A stretch of 64,000 nucleotides of DNA from Microbacterium capsulatum (GCF_030865425.1 NZ_JAVFCB010000007.1:201235-265234), one strand, 5' to 3'. Positions 42,072 to 50,539 are shown, numbered from the stretch's first letter. Numbers and translations are program-made. Notes: generated from the letters alone by a model not told the origin.

Positions 42072-42890
42072 TCAGTCTGTCACGGCGGCGGGCAGGGCGG
42101 TGCCGAGCGCCTCGGTCGCCATCGTGCCGTCCTCCAGCCGCACCGTGGTCACGGACTCCGGGGGCAGCGTCTCCCAGCCGGCTCCCGCGACGCCCGTGGA
42201 GCTGATCAGCACCGTGCCGTCCGGGGAGCGCTTCCAGCGCAGCGCGAAGTAGTCCTCGTTGTGGTCGTCGGGGAGGCCGCCGAGCTGTGCGATCTCCTCG
42301 ACGTCGTCGTCGGGAAGCACGCTGCGGGCGCTCGCGTGCACGACGACCAGCTGGTCGCCGTCGAGCAGGATCGCGTTGAGGCTCGACAGCGGGAACGCCG
42401 CACGCAGTCGGCGGACCACGCGCGCGGTCGCCTCCGGCAGGTCGGCGCCCGCGGCGAGCTGCTCCCGGATGAGGGTGAAGTACATCTCGCTGTCCGTCTC
42501 GCCGCTCATGCCGGCGAGAGCCTCCGGCGAGAGCATCGCGCGCACCCGCTCGATCGGCTTGAGCGAACCGTTGTGCTCGAACGACACGTCGCCGGCGCGG
42601 AAGGGGTGGGCGTTGCGCAGCTCCACGGGCAGGCCCAGCGTGGCCCAGCGCAGGTGCATCATCGCGGCGTGACCGGCGGTGGCGATCGTGGGGCGGAAGT
42701 CGGGGTCGGCGGCGGCGGACAGGGGCGACTTCCGCACCTCGGGGGCTTCACCGGTGCGCGCGACCCCGGCCCAGCCCCAGCCGTCGCCGTGCAGTCGGGC
42801 GAGGGAGAGGAAGCTCTCGATGCCCTCCTCGCCGAGCTCACGGTCCGCGGCGGACGTGTCGGGGGCGACATAGGCGAACAGGCGGCACAT
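42072..42890 (-). CDS. EgtC-like class II amidohydrolase
   Basis: 272 residues. It begins MCRLFAYV; the Cys2 becomes the N-terminal nucleophile of the class II glutamine amidotransferase (Ntn) fold. HGDGWGWAGV, HLRWATLG and NAHPFRAGDVSFEHNGSLKP match EgtC/YafJ relatives. In ergothioneine synthesis EgtC removes a gamma-glutamyl group. Here, next to a gamma-glutamyl ligase, it could do the same for a gamma-glutamylated amine, taking the place of PuuD. No other ergothioneine gene is in the window. It is divergent from the ligase gene and co-transcribed with rpiR. Confidence 0.8.
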   Translation of the reverse strand: MCRLFAYVAPDTSAADRELGEEGIESFLSLARLHGDGWGWAGVARTGEAPEVRKSPLSAAADPDFRPTIATAGHAAMMHLRWATLGLPVELRNAHPFRAGDVSFEHNGSLKPIERVRAMLSPEALAGMSGETDSEMYFTLIREQLAAGADLPEATARVVRRLRAAFPLSSLNAILLDGDQLVVVHASARSVLPDDDVEEIAQLGGLPDDHNEDYFALRWKRSPDGTVLISSTGVAGAGWETLPPESVTTVRLEDGTMATEALGTALPAAVTD

Positions 42891-42940
42891 GGGGACCTCC
42901 GCTCCGGGAGCGTCGCCCCGTCCTCGGTGCGACGCTCGAT

Positions 42941-42998
42941 CAGAATCCTTCTTTGATCCAAACGTAACAGATTCTGGAAAGTGTGTAACACTGTAACA
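42941..42998. promoter_or_regulatory. Divergent operator region of amine locus
   Basis: CAGAATC (42941-42947) and GATTCTG (42970-42976) form an inverted repeat, and GTAACA is repeated three times (42964, 42985, 42993). The patch is AT-rich for this genome and lies between the amidohydrolase and ligase genes. The RpiR regulator is the likely binder. Confidence 0.5.
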
Positions 42999-43067
42999 GG
43001 CATATCGTTTCCGACGATGGATGAACGTGCCGCACGACGAAGTGACCCCGACGAAGGGACAGCCCCT

Positions 43068-44450
43068 GTGACGACCCCCGCAGTGAACACGAGCGCAGCG
43101 CCCGCGAGCACCGTGACCGCCGGCGAGCCGGACGCCCTCGACGCCCGTGTCCGATCGCTCCGCGAGGCGGGAGTGGATCTGCTCGTCGGCACCGCGCTCG
43201 ATTTCGCCGGAGTCATCCGGAGCAAGGCGGTTCCGGTGCGCCGGCTGCCGGGATTCGCCTCCTCGGGCATGGGCGCCTCGCCGTCCTGGGTCGTGTTCTG
43301 CGCCGACAACGGGATCGCGTTCACGAGCGGGATCGGCGTCTCGGGCGACCTCCGGCTCCGTCTCGACGCCGCCGCGGTGCGCCCGATCGGCGACGGCATG
43401 GCGTGGGGTCCCACCGGCTACCACGAACAGAGTGGCGAACGCTCGCCGCTGTGCGCTCGGGGGCGGCTGGCCGACCTCGAGGAGCGGGTGGCCGCCGCCG
43501 GGCTCACCGCGCTGATGGGCGCAGAGCTGGAGTTCACCCTGGTCGCCGCCGACGGCTCGCGGCTGGAGCAGTCGTCCTGGGCCGCCTACGGCATGCGCTC
43601 GCTGGTGGCCCGCCGCGACTTCCTCACCGATCTCACCCGCACGCTGGAGGAGGCGCAGGTCGGCGCCGAGCAGATCCACGCCGAGTACGGCACGGATCAG
43701 TTCGAGGTCTCGCTCGCCCCGCTGCCGCCGGTCGAGATGGCCGACACCGCGATCCTCACCCGGATCCTCATCGGTCTCGTCGCCGCCCGTCACGGCCTCG
43801 CGCCGTCGTTCTCGCCGCTGAGCTTCGTGGGCGGATCCGGCAACGGCATGCACCTGCACCTCTCGCTCGCCCGTGACGGCCAGAACCTGTTCGGCGCCGG
43901 AGACGGCCCGCACGGCATCACGGCCGAGGGCGGCAGCGCGATCGGCGGCGTGCTGGACGGCCTCTCCGAGCTGCTCGCGGTCTACGCCGGGTCCGTCGTG
44001 TCGTCGCTGCGGCTCACCCCCGGCTCCTGGTCCGGGGCCGCGGCGTGCTGGGGCCTGGAGAACCGGGAGGCCGCACTGCGGTTCCTCGCCGGCACCCCGG
44101 GCAACCCGCACGGCGCGAACATCGAGCTGAAGATCGTCGACCCGAGCGCGAACCTCTACCTCGCGGCCGCCGCCTTCCTCGGATCCGCTCTGGACGGGAT
44201 CGAGCGTGGGCTGCCGCTGCCCGAGGAGGTCGTCGGCAACCCGGCCGAGACGCCGGAGTTCACACGGCTCCGGCTCGACGCCGAGCCGTCCGCGGCGCTC
44301 GACCGGCTCGCGTCCTCGGCGCTCGCCCAGGAGCTTTTCGGCGCGGGAATCGTGGAGGGCGCGGTCGCGGTGCGCCGGCACGAGCTCGACGCCTTCGCCG
44401 GTGCCGCGCCCGAGGAGATCACCGCCGCGCTCCGCCTCGCCTGGACGTGA
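43068..44450 (+). CDS. Glutamine-synthetase-like gamma-glutamyl ligase
   Basis: 460 residues from GTG 43068, chosen for the GAAGGGA site 8 nt upstream (ATG at 43017 is an alternative). It has the GS type I fold: an N-terminal DFAGVIRSKAVPVRRLPGF block, MGAELEFTLV (catalytic Glu), EVSLAP, FVGGSGNGMHLHLSL (ammonia/ATP site region) and NPHGANIELKIVDPSANLYLAAA. It is closer to PuuA/FluG-type ligases than to GlnA: it lacks the usual adenylylation-loop Tyr block and is in a catabolic context. It probably joins glutamate to a primary amine using ATP. The gene leads an operon with the permease, aminotransferase and amidohydrolase. Confidence 0.85.
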   Translation: MTTPAVNTSAAPASTVTAGEPDALDARVRSLREAGVDLLVGTALDFAGVIRSKAVPVRRLPGFASSGMGASPSWVVFCADNGIAFTSGIGVSGDLRLRLDAAAVRPIGDGMAWGPTGYHEQSGERSPLCARGRLADLEERVAAAGLTALMGAELEFTLVAADGSRLEQSSWAAYGMRSLVARRDFLTDLTRTLEEAQVGAEQIHAEYGTDQFEVSLAPLPPVEMADTAILTRILIGLVAARHGLAPSFSPLSFVGGSGNGMHLHLSLARDGQNLFGAGDGPHGITAEGGSAIGGVLDGLSELLAVYAGSVVSSLRLTPGSWSGAAACWGLENREAALRFLAGTPGNPHGANIELKIVDPSANLYLAAAAFLGSALDGIERGLPLPEEVVGNPAETPEFTRLRLDAEPSAALDRLASSALAQELFGAGIVEGAVAVRRHELDAFAGAAPEEITAALRLAWT

Positions 44451-44568
44451 GCCGCAGGCCGCTTCCACGACCCGGAGCCGGATCCGCCGCGCTCCGATCC
44501 GCCCGACCCCACCCGTAACACCCCGACCCCACGGATCCTGCATCCATCCCCCCATGGAGGAGACCCGA

Positions 44569-46113
44569 ATGTCCGCCACCGAATCCACCGAATCCACCGG
44601 CACGCCCACCGCGGCTCCCGGATCCGCGCCGCGCCGAGCACTGCCGCTCTGGGCCGCGCTCGCCCTGTCGCTCGCGACCGTCGGCCCGACCCTCGCCATG
44701 GCCGGCAACGGGCAGGGGCTCGTCGCCATCGTCGGCAAGTCCGTGCCGCTCGTCTTCGTGATCGGCGCGATCGGCGTCGCCCTCGTCGGCTACGGCTTCA
44801 TGCGCCTCACCCGGCACCTCAACCATGCCGGATCCGCCTACGGGCTGATCGGCGGCACGATCGGTCCGCGCACCGGCTTCTTCTCGGGCTGGGCGATGCT
44901 CGGCGCGTACGTCGGGTTCTCGATCGGCACGCTCGCGCTGACCGCGGCGTTCGTGAACGCGCTGATCGCGGCGTTCCAGCCGGGCGTCGAGCACCCGTTC
45001 CAGCTGCCGTGGCCGCTGCTGATCATCCTCGGGGCGGTGGTGTCGTTCCTGCTCGCCGGACGCGACGTCGCGCTCATCGCCAAGGTCCTGCTGATCATCG
45101 AAGGCGTCGGCATCGTGGCGATGATCGTCCTGGTCATCGCGATCTTCGGGCGCGGCGGTGCGCACACCACGGGCATCGACTTCTCCAGCTTCAGCTTCAC
45201 CGGCGTGGACGTCGGCCAAGTGCTCTCCGGCGTGGTCGCCGCATTCCTGTCCTGGGCCGGCTTCGAGGCGTGCGCCTCGCTCGGCGAGGAGACCAACAAC
45301 CCCAAGCGCAACATCCCGCGGGCGCTGTTCGGAACCCTGCTCATCACCGGCGTGCTCTTCGTGGTCGTGATGTTCGCCGAGACGATCGGCTTCGGCACCG
45401 ACAAGGCCGGCCTGAAGGCGTTCGGCACCTCGGGCAACACCCTGGGCGACCTCGGCACGCAGTACATCGGGCCGTGGTTCGGCGTCATCGCGATCTTCAC
45501 CGCCACCTGCGCCGCGTTCGGCTCGCACATGGCGACCGTCGCGACCGCGAGCCGCATGCTCTACGCGTTCGCCCGTGACGGCTTCGGCCCGCGGTCCCTC
45601 GGCGTGCTGCACCCCAAGGGCGGCCCGCGCCGCGCGGCCTGGCTCGTGCTGGCGGTGGTCGTGGTGTCGCTGCTGATCTGCGCCGCGACCGGCTGGCCCG
45701 TGATGGGCACCGACAACGCCGCGATCGACGCGTACTTCTACTTCGCGATCGCCGGCACCGTGTGCCTCATGGTGGCGTATCTGATGGTCGAGGTCGCGGC
45801 CATCTGGTTCGTCAACCACGGCCGGTTCCGTGTCGTGCACGGCGGCACAGGACGCGTGCTCGGCACGGTGCTCCCCGCGCTCGGGATCGTCGTGATCGCG
45901 ATCGTGATCTGGTTCAACGTGAAGGACTCGACGGATCCGTCCGCGGCCGGCGTCGTCGCGCTGCTCTGGTGCGCGCTCGGGCTGATCCTCGCGCTCGCCG
46001 CGTCCCGGATCGCGAAGCGCGTCGGCGCGTCGCTCGCCCGCGAGCTCGAGCTGCCAGGCCTCGGCAAGGAGCTGGATCCGATCCACGTCACGGGTGCGGC
46101 GCAGGGGTCATGA
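44569..46113 (+). CDS. APC-family amino acid/amine permease
   Basis: 514 residues with 12 hydrophobic segments. Signatures such as LSLATVGPTLAMAGNGQG in helix 1, FLSWAGFEACASLGEETNNPKRNIPRAL and a long helix 10 match the amino acid-polyamine-organocation superfamily. The ATG at 44569 follows GGAGGAGA. Its place next to the ligase suggests uptake of the amine substrate, like PuuP. It overlaps the aminotransferase gene by 4 nt. Confidence 0.9.
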   Translation: MSATESTESTGTPTAAPGSAPRRALPLWAALALSLATVGPTLAMAGNGQGLVAIVGKSVPLVFVIGAIGVALVGYGFMRLTRHLNHAGSAYGLIGGTIGPRTGFFSGWAMLGAYVGFSIGTLALTAAFVNALIAAFQPGVEHPFQLPWPLLIILGAVVSFLLAGRDVALIAKVLLIIEGVGIVAMIVLVIAIFGRGGAHTTGIDFSSFSFTGVDVGQVLSGVVAAFLSWAGFEACASLGEETNNPKRNIPRALFGTLLITGVLFVVVMFAETIGFGTDKAGLKAFGTSGNTLGDLGTQYIGPWFGVIAIFTATCAAFGSHMATVATASRMLYAFARDGFGPRSLGVLHPKGGPRRAAWLVLAVVVVSLLICAATGWPVMGTDNAAIDAYFYFAIAGTVCLMVAYLMVEVAAIWFVNHGRFRVVHGGTGRVLGTVLPALGIVVIAIVIWFNVKDSTDPSAAGVVALLWCALGLILALAASRIAKRVGASLARELELPGLGKELDPIHVTGAAQGS

Positions 46114-47447
46114 CCCTCTCCCTGCTCGAGCGCGACGCCCGCGCGATCGCGGGCGTCGAGAAGCTGCGGTTCTTCCCGCTCGAGGTGGTCAGCGGGCAGG
46201 GCTCGATCCTGGTCGACCCGGCGGGTCGCGAGCTGATCGACCTGTCCGCGACCTGGACGGCGACCGGTCTCGGCCACGGCCACCCCGCCGTGGTCGAGGC
46301 GGTGTCCCGCGCCGTGCGCAGCGCGCCGGGTGCGGGCGGGCTGTCCGCGATCCACCCCGACTCGGTCGGGCTCGCGGAGGACCTGCTCGCGATCGTCCCT
46401 TCGGATCCGGGGACCGAGCGTCGCGTCTACCTCGGGCACGCCGGATCCGACGCCAACGACGTCGTGCTGCGCGCGTGCCGGCACGCGTCCGGGCGCAGCA
46501 CCGTGGTCGCGTTCGAGCACGGCTACCACGGCGGCCTGGGACTGGCGATGGGCGTCTCCGGGCAGCAGATCGAGGCCGGTCACGACGGCGATCCGGATCT
46601 CGTGCTCGTGCCGTATCCGAACCCGTTCCGGCCCGGCCCGGGTGGGGTCGAGGCCGATGTCGCCGCATCCCTGACGGCGATCCGGGCCGCGCTGGCCTCG
46701 GATCGCGTCGCCTGCCTGATCGTCGAGCCGATCCTCTCCGACGGCGGCCTCGTCGTCCCGCCGGACGGAATCCTCCGCGCCGTGCACGAGGCGTGCCGCG
46801 CGGCCGGCGTGCCGCTGGTGGTCGACGAGGTCAAGGTCGGGCTCGCCCGCACCGGCACGCTGCACGCGTTCCAGCACGACGGCATCGCGCCCGACATCGT
46901 CACGTTCGGCAAGGCGCTCGGCGCCGGGCTCCCGCTCTCCGCGGCGGTGGGCCCGGCCGCGATCCTCGACCACCCGGCCGGATCCGCCCTGCTCACCACG
47001 GCCGGCAACCCGGTATCGACCGCGGCCGGCCGTGCCGTGCTGCGGACGATCGCGGAGGAGGGGCTTGTCGAGCGCTCGGCGCAGGCCGGCGACCGCTTCT
47101 CCGCTGGGCTGCGGCGGCTCGCCGCCGGCGGGGGCGTCGAGGGCGGGCTGTCGGCCGAGCGGATCGGCGACGTGCGCGGCCGCGGTCTCACGATCGGGCT
47201 CGAACTGGTGCGCGACCGTGACGGCCTCGAACCCGACGGCGACCTCGCGCGTCGGGTCGTCTACCGGGCCTGGCAGCTCGGTGCGGTCGTCTACTACGTG
47301 GGCGGCAACGTCCTGGAGATCACGCCGCCGCTGGTCATCACGGATGATGAGATCGACCGTGCCGTGGACATCCTCGACCGGGCGATCGCCGACGCGATCG
47401 CTGGTCGGGTCAGCGACGAGGAGGTGCAGGACTATGCCGGTTGGTGA
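46110..47447 (+). CDS. Class III aminotransferase (PLP)
   Basis: 445 residues of the omega/4-aminobutyrate transaminase type. It shows VVDEVKVGLARTG (the Asp that contacts the PLP nitrogen) and the Schiff-base Lys268 in TFGKALGAGLPLSAAVG. It begins at an ATG overlapping the permease stop and overlaps the next gene by 14 nt. In a Puu-like route it could act on a terminal amine or on 4-aminobutyrate. Substrate unproven. Confidence 0.92.
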   Translation: MTLSLLERDARAIAGVEKLRFFPLEVVSGQGSILVDPAGRELIDLSATWTATGLGHGHPAVVEAVSRAVRSAPGAGGLSAIHPDSVGLAEDLLAIVPSDPGTERRVYLGHAGSDANDVVLRACRHASGRSTVVAFEHGYHGGLGLAMGVSGQQIEAGHDGDPDLVLVPYPNPFRPGPGGVEADVAASLTAIRAALASDRVACLIVEPILSDGGLVVPPDGILRAVHEACRAAGVPLVVDEVKVGLARTGTLHAFQHDGIAPDIVTFGKALGAGLPLSAAVGPAAILDHPAGSALLTTAGNPVSTAAGRAVLRTIAEEGLVERSAQAGDRFSAGLRRLAAGGGVEGGLSAERIGDVRGRGLTIGLELVRDRDGLEPDGDLARRVVYRAWQLGAVVYYVGGNVLEITPPLVITDDEIDRAVDILDRAIADAIAGRVSDEEVQDYAGW

Positions 47448-48606
47448 CGAGTGGATCCTGGAGGGTCTGGACGGGATCCCGCCGCGACTGGCCGAGACCG
47501 CGCAGTCGCTCGCGCTGATCGACCACCACGTGCACGGCTGCTACGTCGAGAAGATCGACCGCGGCGCGTTCGAGGAGTCGTTCAACGAGGCGTCGACCGA
47601 TCCGATCCCGGCGTTCATGACGCAGTTCGACTCGCAGCCGGGCTTCGCGTTCCGGCGCTGGTGCGCGCCGCTGCTGGGCCTCGAGCGGCACGCGCCGGCC
47701 GACGAGTACTGGGCGGCGCGCAGCGCGCTCACCCCCGCCGAGCTCGACCGGCGGCTGCTGCCGCTCGCCGGCGTGGAGCACTGGGTCATGGACACCGGCT
47801 TCAGCCTGCGCCCGATCACGGATCCGGCCGCCATGGCAGCGGAGTCGGGCGGCGCGACGAGCGAGATCGTGCGGCTCGAGGTGGTCGCCGAGGGGCTGCT
47901 CGCGACGGGCGTCGCCCCGGCCGACTTCGCCGAGGCGTTCCGCGCCGCGATCGCGGAGGCGGCGGTCGAGGCCAAGGGCTTCAAGACGATCGTCGCGTAC
48001 CGCGTGGGCTTCGACATCGACTGGGAGCCGCCGACCGACGCCGCCGTGGCCGCGGCCGTGGCGCGCTGGGCCGCGCTCGGCCAGGAGAGGCCGCGGCTGT
48101 CGGATCCGGTGCTCGAGGCGTTCGTCGTGCACGCGGCGGTCGCGCTCGGCCTGCCGCTGCAGGTGCACGTCGGCTTCGGCGACCGCGACCTCGACCTGCA
48201 CCGCACGAACCCGATGCTGCTGCTGCCGCTGCTGCGCCGGGCGGAGGTGCAGCGCACGCCGATCATGCTGCTGCACTGCTATCCCTATCACCGCGAGTCC
48301 GCGTACCTGGCGCAGGGCTTCGACAACGTCTACTTCGACATCGGCCTCGGGGTGAACTACCTCGGCGCGCAGAGCCGGCAGCTGATCGCGGAGGCGCTCG
48401 AACTCGCCCCGTTCGCGAAGCAGCTGTACTCCTCCGATGCGTTCGGCCTGCCGGAACTGCACCTCGTCGGATCGATCCTGTGGCGGCGCGGCATGGCCGC
48501 CGCCCTCGGCCGCTGGGTGCGCGAAGGGGAGTGGAGCGAGCACGACGCCTGCCGAGTGCTGGAGATGATCGGCGCGGAGAACGCCCGCCGCGTCTACGGG
48601 CTCTGA
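47434..48606 (+). CDS. FluG-type amidohydrolase
   Basis: 390 residues of the metal-dependent TIM-barrel amidohydrolase_2 class. It has LIDHHVHGCY (first metal HxH), VHVGFGDRDLDLHRTNP, LLHCYPYHRE, VYFDIGLGVNY and YSSDAFGLPELHLVG (metal Asp). In fungal FluG an amidohydrolase of this kind is fused to a GS-like domain; here the two are separate genes of one operon, supporting joint action on a gamma-glutamyl compound. The last 85 bp of the gene are repeated 780 bp downstream. Confidence 0.85.
   Translation: MPVGDEWILEGLDGIPPRLAETAQSLALIDHHVHGCYVEKIDRGAFEESFNEASTDPIPAFMTQFDSQPGFAFRRWCAPLLGLERHAPADEYWAARSALTPAELDRRLLPLAGVEHWVMDTGFSLRPITDPAAMAAESGGATSEIVRLEVVAEGLLATGVAPADFAEAFRAAIAEAAVEAKGFKTIVAYRVGFDIDWEPPTDAAVAAAVARWAALGQERPRLSDPVLEAFVVHAAVALGLPLQVHVGFGDRDLDLHRTNPMLLLPLLRRAEVQRTPIMLLHCYPYHRESAYLAQGFDNVYFDIGLGVNYLGAQSRQLIAEALELAPFAKQLYSSDAFGLPELHLVGSILWRRGMAAALGRWVREGEWSEHDACRVLEMIGAENARRVYGL
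48522..48606 (+). repeat. 85-bp repeat, original (3' end of gene)
   Basis: This is the end of the amidohydrolase gene with its TGA. It matches 49302-49385 with one 1-nt gap and one substitution. Confidence 0.9.
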
Positions 48607-48646
48607 GCGGAGCCGGCGCAGGCTGGCACCCGCCTGCTGCACGGGT

Positions 48647-48652
48647 TAGGTT
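48647..48652 (+). promoter_or_regulatory. -10 box of LysM-like gene, leaderless
   Basis: TAGGTT, 6 nt before the ATG at 48659. Confidence 0.5.
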
Positions 48653-48658
48653 CTGGTT

Positions 48659-49231
48659 ATGAAGCGCGCCGCGGTGGTCACGTACACGATCGCCTGGCTC
48701 GCGGTCGTGGGGCTCGTGACTCTCGCAGCGCCGCCCTTCGTCGCGGTGATCACGACGTCCGCCCATCCTCTGCCGACCAAGGAGAACGCGCCGGAGGTGG
48801 CACCTGGCCCCACGGTCACGCCGACCCCCGATCCGGACCGCGTCATCTGGCTCGGGGAGGACGAACCAGTGAAAGTCAGCGATCTTCCGAACGGGTGCAC
48901 GACGTATTCGAAGATCGAGATCTTCGGAGTGAACACCCACACCTCGGATGCCGGCCCGTTCTACGGCAGGCTCATCGGAGAGCCTCAAGACCGCGGATCG
49001 TCGCAGGGCGCGACCGGCACCGTGAACCGTGACGCCGCAGGGAACATCGTCAGCTACACGGCCGCGCCCGGCGACGACACCTGGTCCATCGGTGCCCGTC
49101 TCTGCACGAACCGCTACTGGATCGGGCGGTACAACCACATTGGCTCCGACCGGGGTGACCATACCCTTCAGCCGGGCGAGACCGTGGTGGTCCGTCCCGA
49201 CATGAAGGTCGAATGGGTGCCCGGCACTTGA
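48659..49231 (+). CDS. LysM-like secreted or anchored protein
   Basis: 190 residues. One N-terminal hydrophobic segment (about 8-33) may be a signal anchor. A Pro/Thr-rich linker follows, then a region with two Cys, and a C-terminal stretch VSYTAAPGDDTWSIGARLCTN..YNH..LQPGETVVVRP that fits a LysM peptidoglycan-binding domain. LysM relatives start YTVQPGD and end LQPGQ, as here. It likely sits at the cell surface. Own promoter and own terminator. It occupies DNA between two copies of the amidohydrolase 3' end, so it looks like an inserted cassette. Confidence 0.65.
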   Translation: MKRAAVVTYTIAWLAVVGLVTLAAPPFVAVITTSAHPLPTKENAPEVAPGPTVTPTPDPDRVIWLGEDEPVKVSDLPNGCTTYSKIEIFGVNTHTSDAGPFYGRLIGEPQDRGSSQGATGTVNRDAAGNIVSYTAAPGDDTWSIGARLCTNRYWIGRYNHIGSDRGDHTLQPGETVVVRPDMKVEWVPGT

Positions 49232-49265
49232 CGCCGTCACCCGCACCCGCACCAGAACTCAAGAC

Positions 49266-49291
49266 GAGCCTCGTCCCGAAGGACGAGGCTC
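49266..49291 (+). terminator. Terminator after LysM-like gene
   Basis: An 11-bp perfect stem (GAGCCTCGTCC) with a CGAA tetraloop, followed by TTCTT. Confidence 0.9.
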
Positions 49292-49301
49292 TTCTTACAT
49301 A

Positions 49302-49385
49302 CGAAGGGAGTGGAGCGAGCGCGACGCCTGCCGAGTGCTGGAGATGATCGGCGCGGAGAACGCCCGCCGCGTCTACGGGCTCTGA
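49302..49385 (+). repeat. 84-bp duplicate of amidohydrolase 3' end
   Basis: A near-exact copy of 48522-48606 including the stop codon, with no gene body attached. Rest of the 357-bp non-coding stretch 49232-49588: the terminator above, this copy and a promoter (below). I see nothing else in it. Confidence 0.9.
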
Positions 49386-49470
49386 GTCGCACCCTCGGGC
49401 GCGCGGTCGCGCCCTGAAGGACGCTCGGCGGGACGCGTCGTCGTCGTGAGAACGGGATGATCGCGGACCC

Positions 49471-49499
49471 TTGATAACTCCTCGTCACCGTCATACCCT
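49471..49499 (+). promoter_or_regulatory. Promoter of small acidic protein
   Basis: TTGATA (49471-49476), a 17-bp spacer, and TACCCT (49494-49499). It is about 90 nt before the small gene at 49589, so this gene has a true leader unlike many neighbours. Confidence 0.6.
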
Positions 49500-49588
49500 G
49501 CCGGTGAGACGGCTGGGATCCCGCCGGTCCGCGCGCGGGCGGCGAGGACGGCGCGTCTCGGATCGGTTCCGCCACGAAGGAGGACGAC

Positions 49589-49741
49589 ATGGGTCACGAC
49601 GAGGACGACGACCGCATCGAGGAGCAGGACGCCGCCGACGAGGAGCCCCTCGAGGACGAAGCCGACGACGAAGAGGGGTTCATCCCGCCCCCGCCCGACG
49701 ACCCGATGCTCGGATACGAGGGTTCCATCCAGGGACTCTGA
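49589..49741 (+). CDS. Small acidic protein (50 aa)
   Basis: A 50-residue reading frame with a very strong ribosome-binding site (GAAGGAGG) and a good promoter. About 40% of residues are Asp or Glu (EDDDRIEEQDAADEEPLEDEADDEEG); then a Pro stretch (IPPPPDDPM) and the end LGYEGSIQGL. It has no membrane segment and is not recognised. Its features point to a real, well-expressed protein, perhaps a nucleic-acid mimic or partner of a basic protein; this is only a guess. A hairpin follows 22 nt after the stop. Confidence 0.7.
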   Translation: MGHDEDDDRIEEQDAADEEPLEDEADDEEGFIPPPPDDPMLGYEGSIQGL

Positions 49742-49762
49742 GGTCGGCAGCACCCGATCGAC

Positions 49763-49800
49763 GAGAGAAGGCCCTCACCTGTCGGTGAGAGCCTTCTCTC
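49763..49800. terminator. Terminator between small gene and tRNA
   Basis: GAGAGAAGGC and GCCTTCTCTC form the base of a 17-bp stem with one mismatch, with TGTC as the loop. Serves the acidic-protein gene and possibly the opposing tRNA gene. Confidence 0.75.
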
Positions 49801-49807
49801 GTTGCGG

Positions 49808-49878
49808 AGGGGCTGACGGGAATCGAACCCGCGCTGTCTGCTTGGGAAGCAGAAGTTCTGCCATTGAACTACAGCCCC
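49808..49878 (-). tRNA. tRNA-Gly (CCC anticodon)
   Basis: On the minus strand a 71-nt cloverleaf: acceptor GGGGCTG pairs with CAGCCCC, D-arm AGTTCAATGGCAGAACT-like, anticodon stem TCTGC/GCAGA with loop TTCCCAA (anticodon CCC), and T-loop GGTTCGATTCC. The discriminator is T. The CCA end is not encoded (CCG follows). Confidence 0.95.
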
Positions 49879-49921
49879 GTGCGTCGATGACGCCTGGCCA
49901 GCGTAACAGACCAGGCCTCGG

Positions 49922-49927
49922 TAGGCT
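49922..49927 (+). promoter_or_regulatory. -10 box of dcd, leaderless
   Basis: TAGGCT, then 6 nt, then GTG (49934). Confidence 0.55.
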
Positions 49928-49933
49928 GATCCT

Positions 49934-50539
49934 GTGCTGCTGAGCGACCGAGACATCAGGGCGGGACTCGACACCGGACGGATCGGGCTCGATCCGCTCG
50001 AGCCGACGATGATCCAGCCGTCGAGCATCGACGTGCGGCTGGACCGCTACTTCCGGCTGTTCGACAACCACAAGTACCCGTTCATCGATCCGTCGGACGA
50101 CCAGCCCGAGCTGACCAGGATGATCGAGGTGTCCCCGGAGGAGCCGTTCATCCTGCACCCCGGCGAGTTCGCTCTCGGTGCGACGTTCGAGCAGGTCTCC
50201 CTCGCGGACGACGTCGCCGCGCGCCTCGAGGGCAAGTCGTCGCTGGGCCGGCTCGGCCTCATCACGCACTCCACGGCGGGCTTCATCGACCCGGGCTTCT
50301 CCGGGCACGTCACGCTCGAGCTCGCGAACGTCGCGACGCTGCCGATCAAGCTCTGGCCGGGCATGAAGATCGGGCAGCTGTGCTTCTTCCAGCTGACGTC
50401 GCCGGCCGAGAACCCGTACGGATCCGGCCCGTACGGCAACCGCTACCAGGGCCAGCGCGGCCCGACCGCGTCGCGCTCCTTCCAGAACTTCCACCGCACC
50501 GACGTCGGGACCACCGACGCGGGATCCACCGGAGGCTGA
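49934..50539 (+). CDS. dcd: dCTP deaminase (probably also dUTPase)
   Basis: 201 residues. Motifs include [57 protein letters not shown] and [16 protein letters not shown]. In actinobacteria this enzyme turns dCTP into dUMP in two steps, feeding thymidylate synthesis and keeping dUTP low. Complete; typical length is about 190. The C terminus is slightly long and Gly/Thr-rich. The next gene starts immediately after its stop, with the ribosome-binding site GGAGG at its end. Confidence 0.95.
   Translation: MLLSDRDIRAGLDTGRIGLDPLEPTMIQPSSIDVRLDRYFRLFDNHKYPFIDPSDDQPELTRMIEVSPEEPFILHPGEFALGATFEQVSLADDVAARLEGKSSLGRLGLITHSTAGFIDPGFSGHVTLELANVATLPIKLWPGMKIGQLCFFQLTSPAENPYGSGPYGNRYQGQRGPTASRSFQNFHRTDVGTTDAGSTGG

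Noticed and set aside
43017..43067. Earlier ATG (43017) for the GS-like ligase
   Set aside because: Would add a 17-residue stretch without family similarity. The GTG at 43068 has a better-placed ribosome-binding site. Not excluded.
44554..44568. Upstream ATG for the APC permease
   Set aside because: The GGAGGAGA that follows it is the ribosome-binding site for the ATG at 44569, so the earlier ATG is unlikely.
49302..49385. A partial amidohydrolase pseudogene
   Set aside because: Only the last 28 codons are copied, and no other remnants of the gene precede it. It is better described as a terminal duplication.
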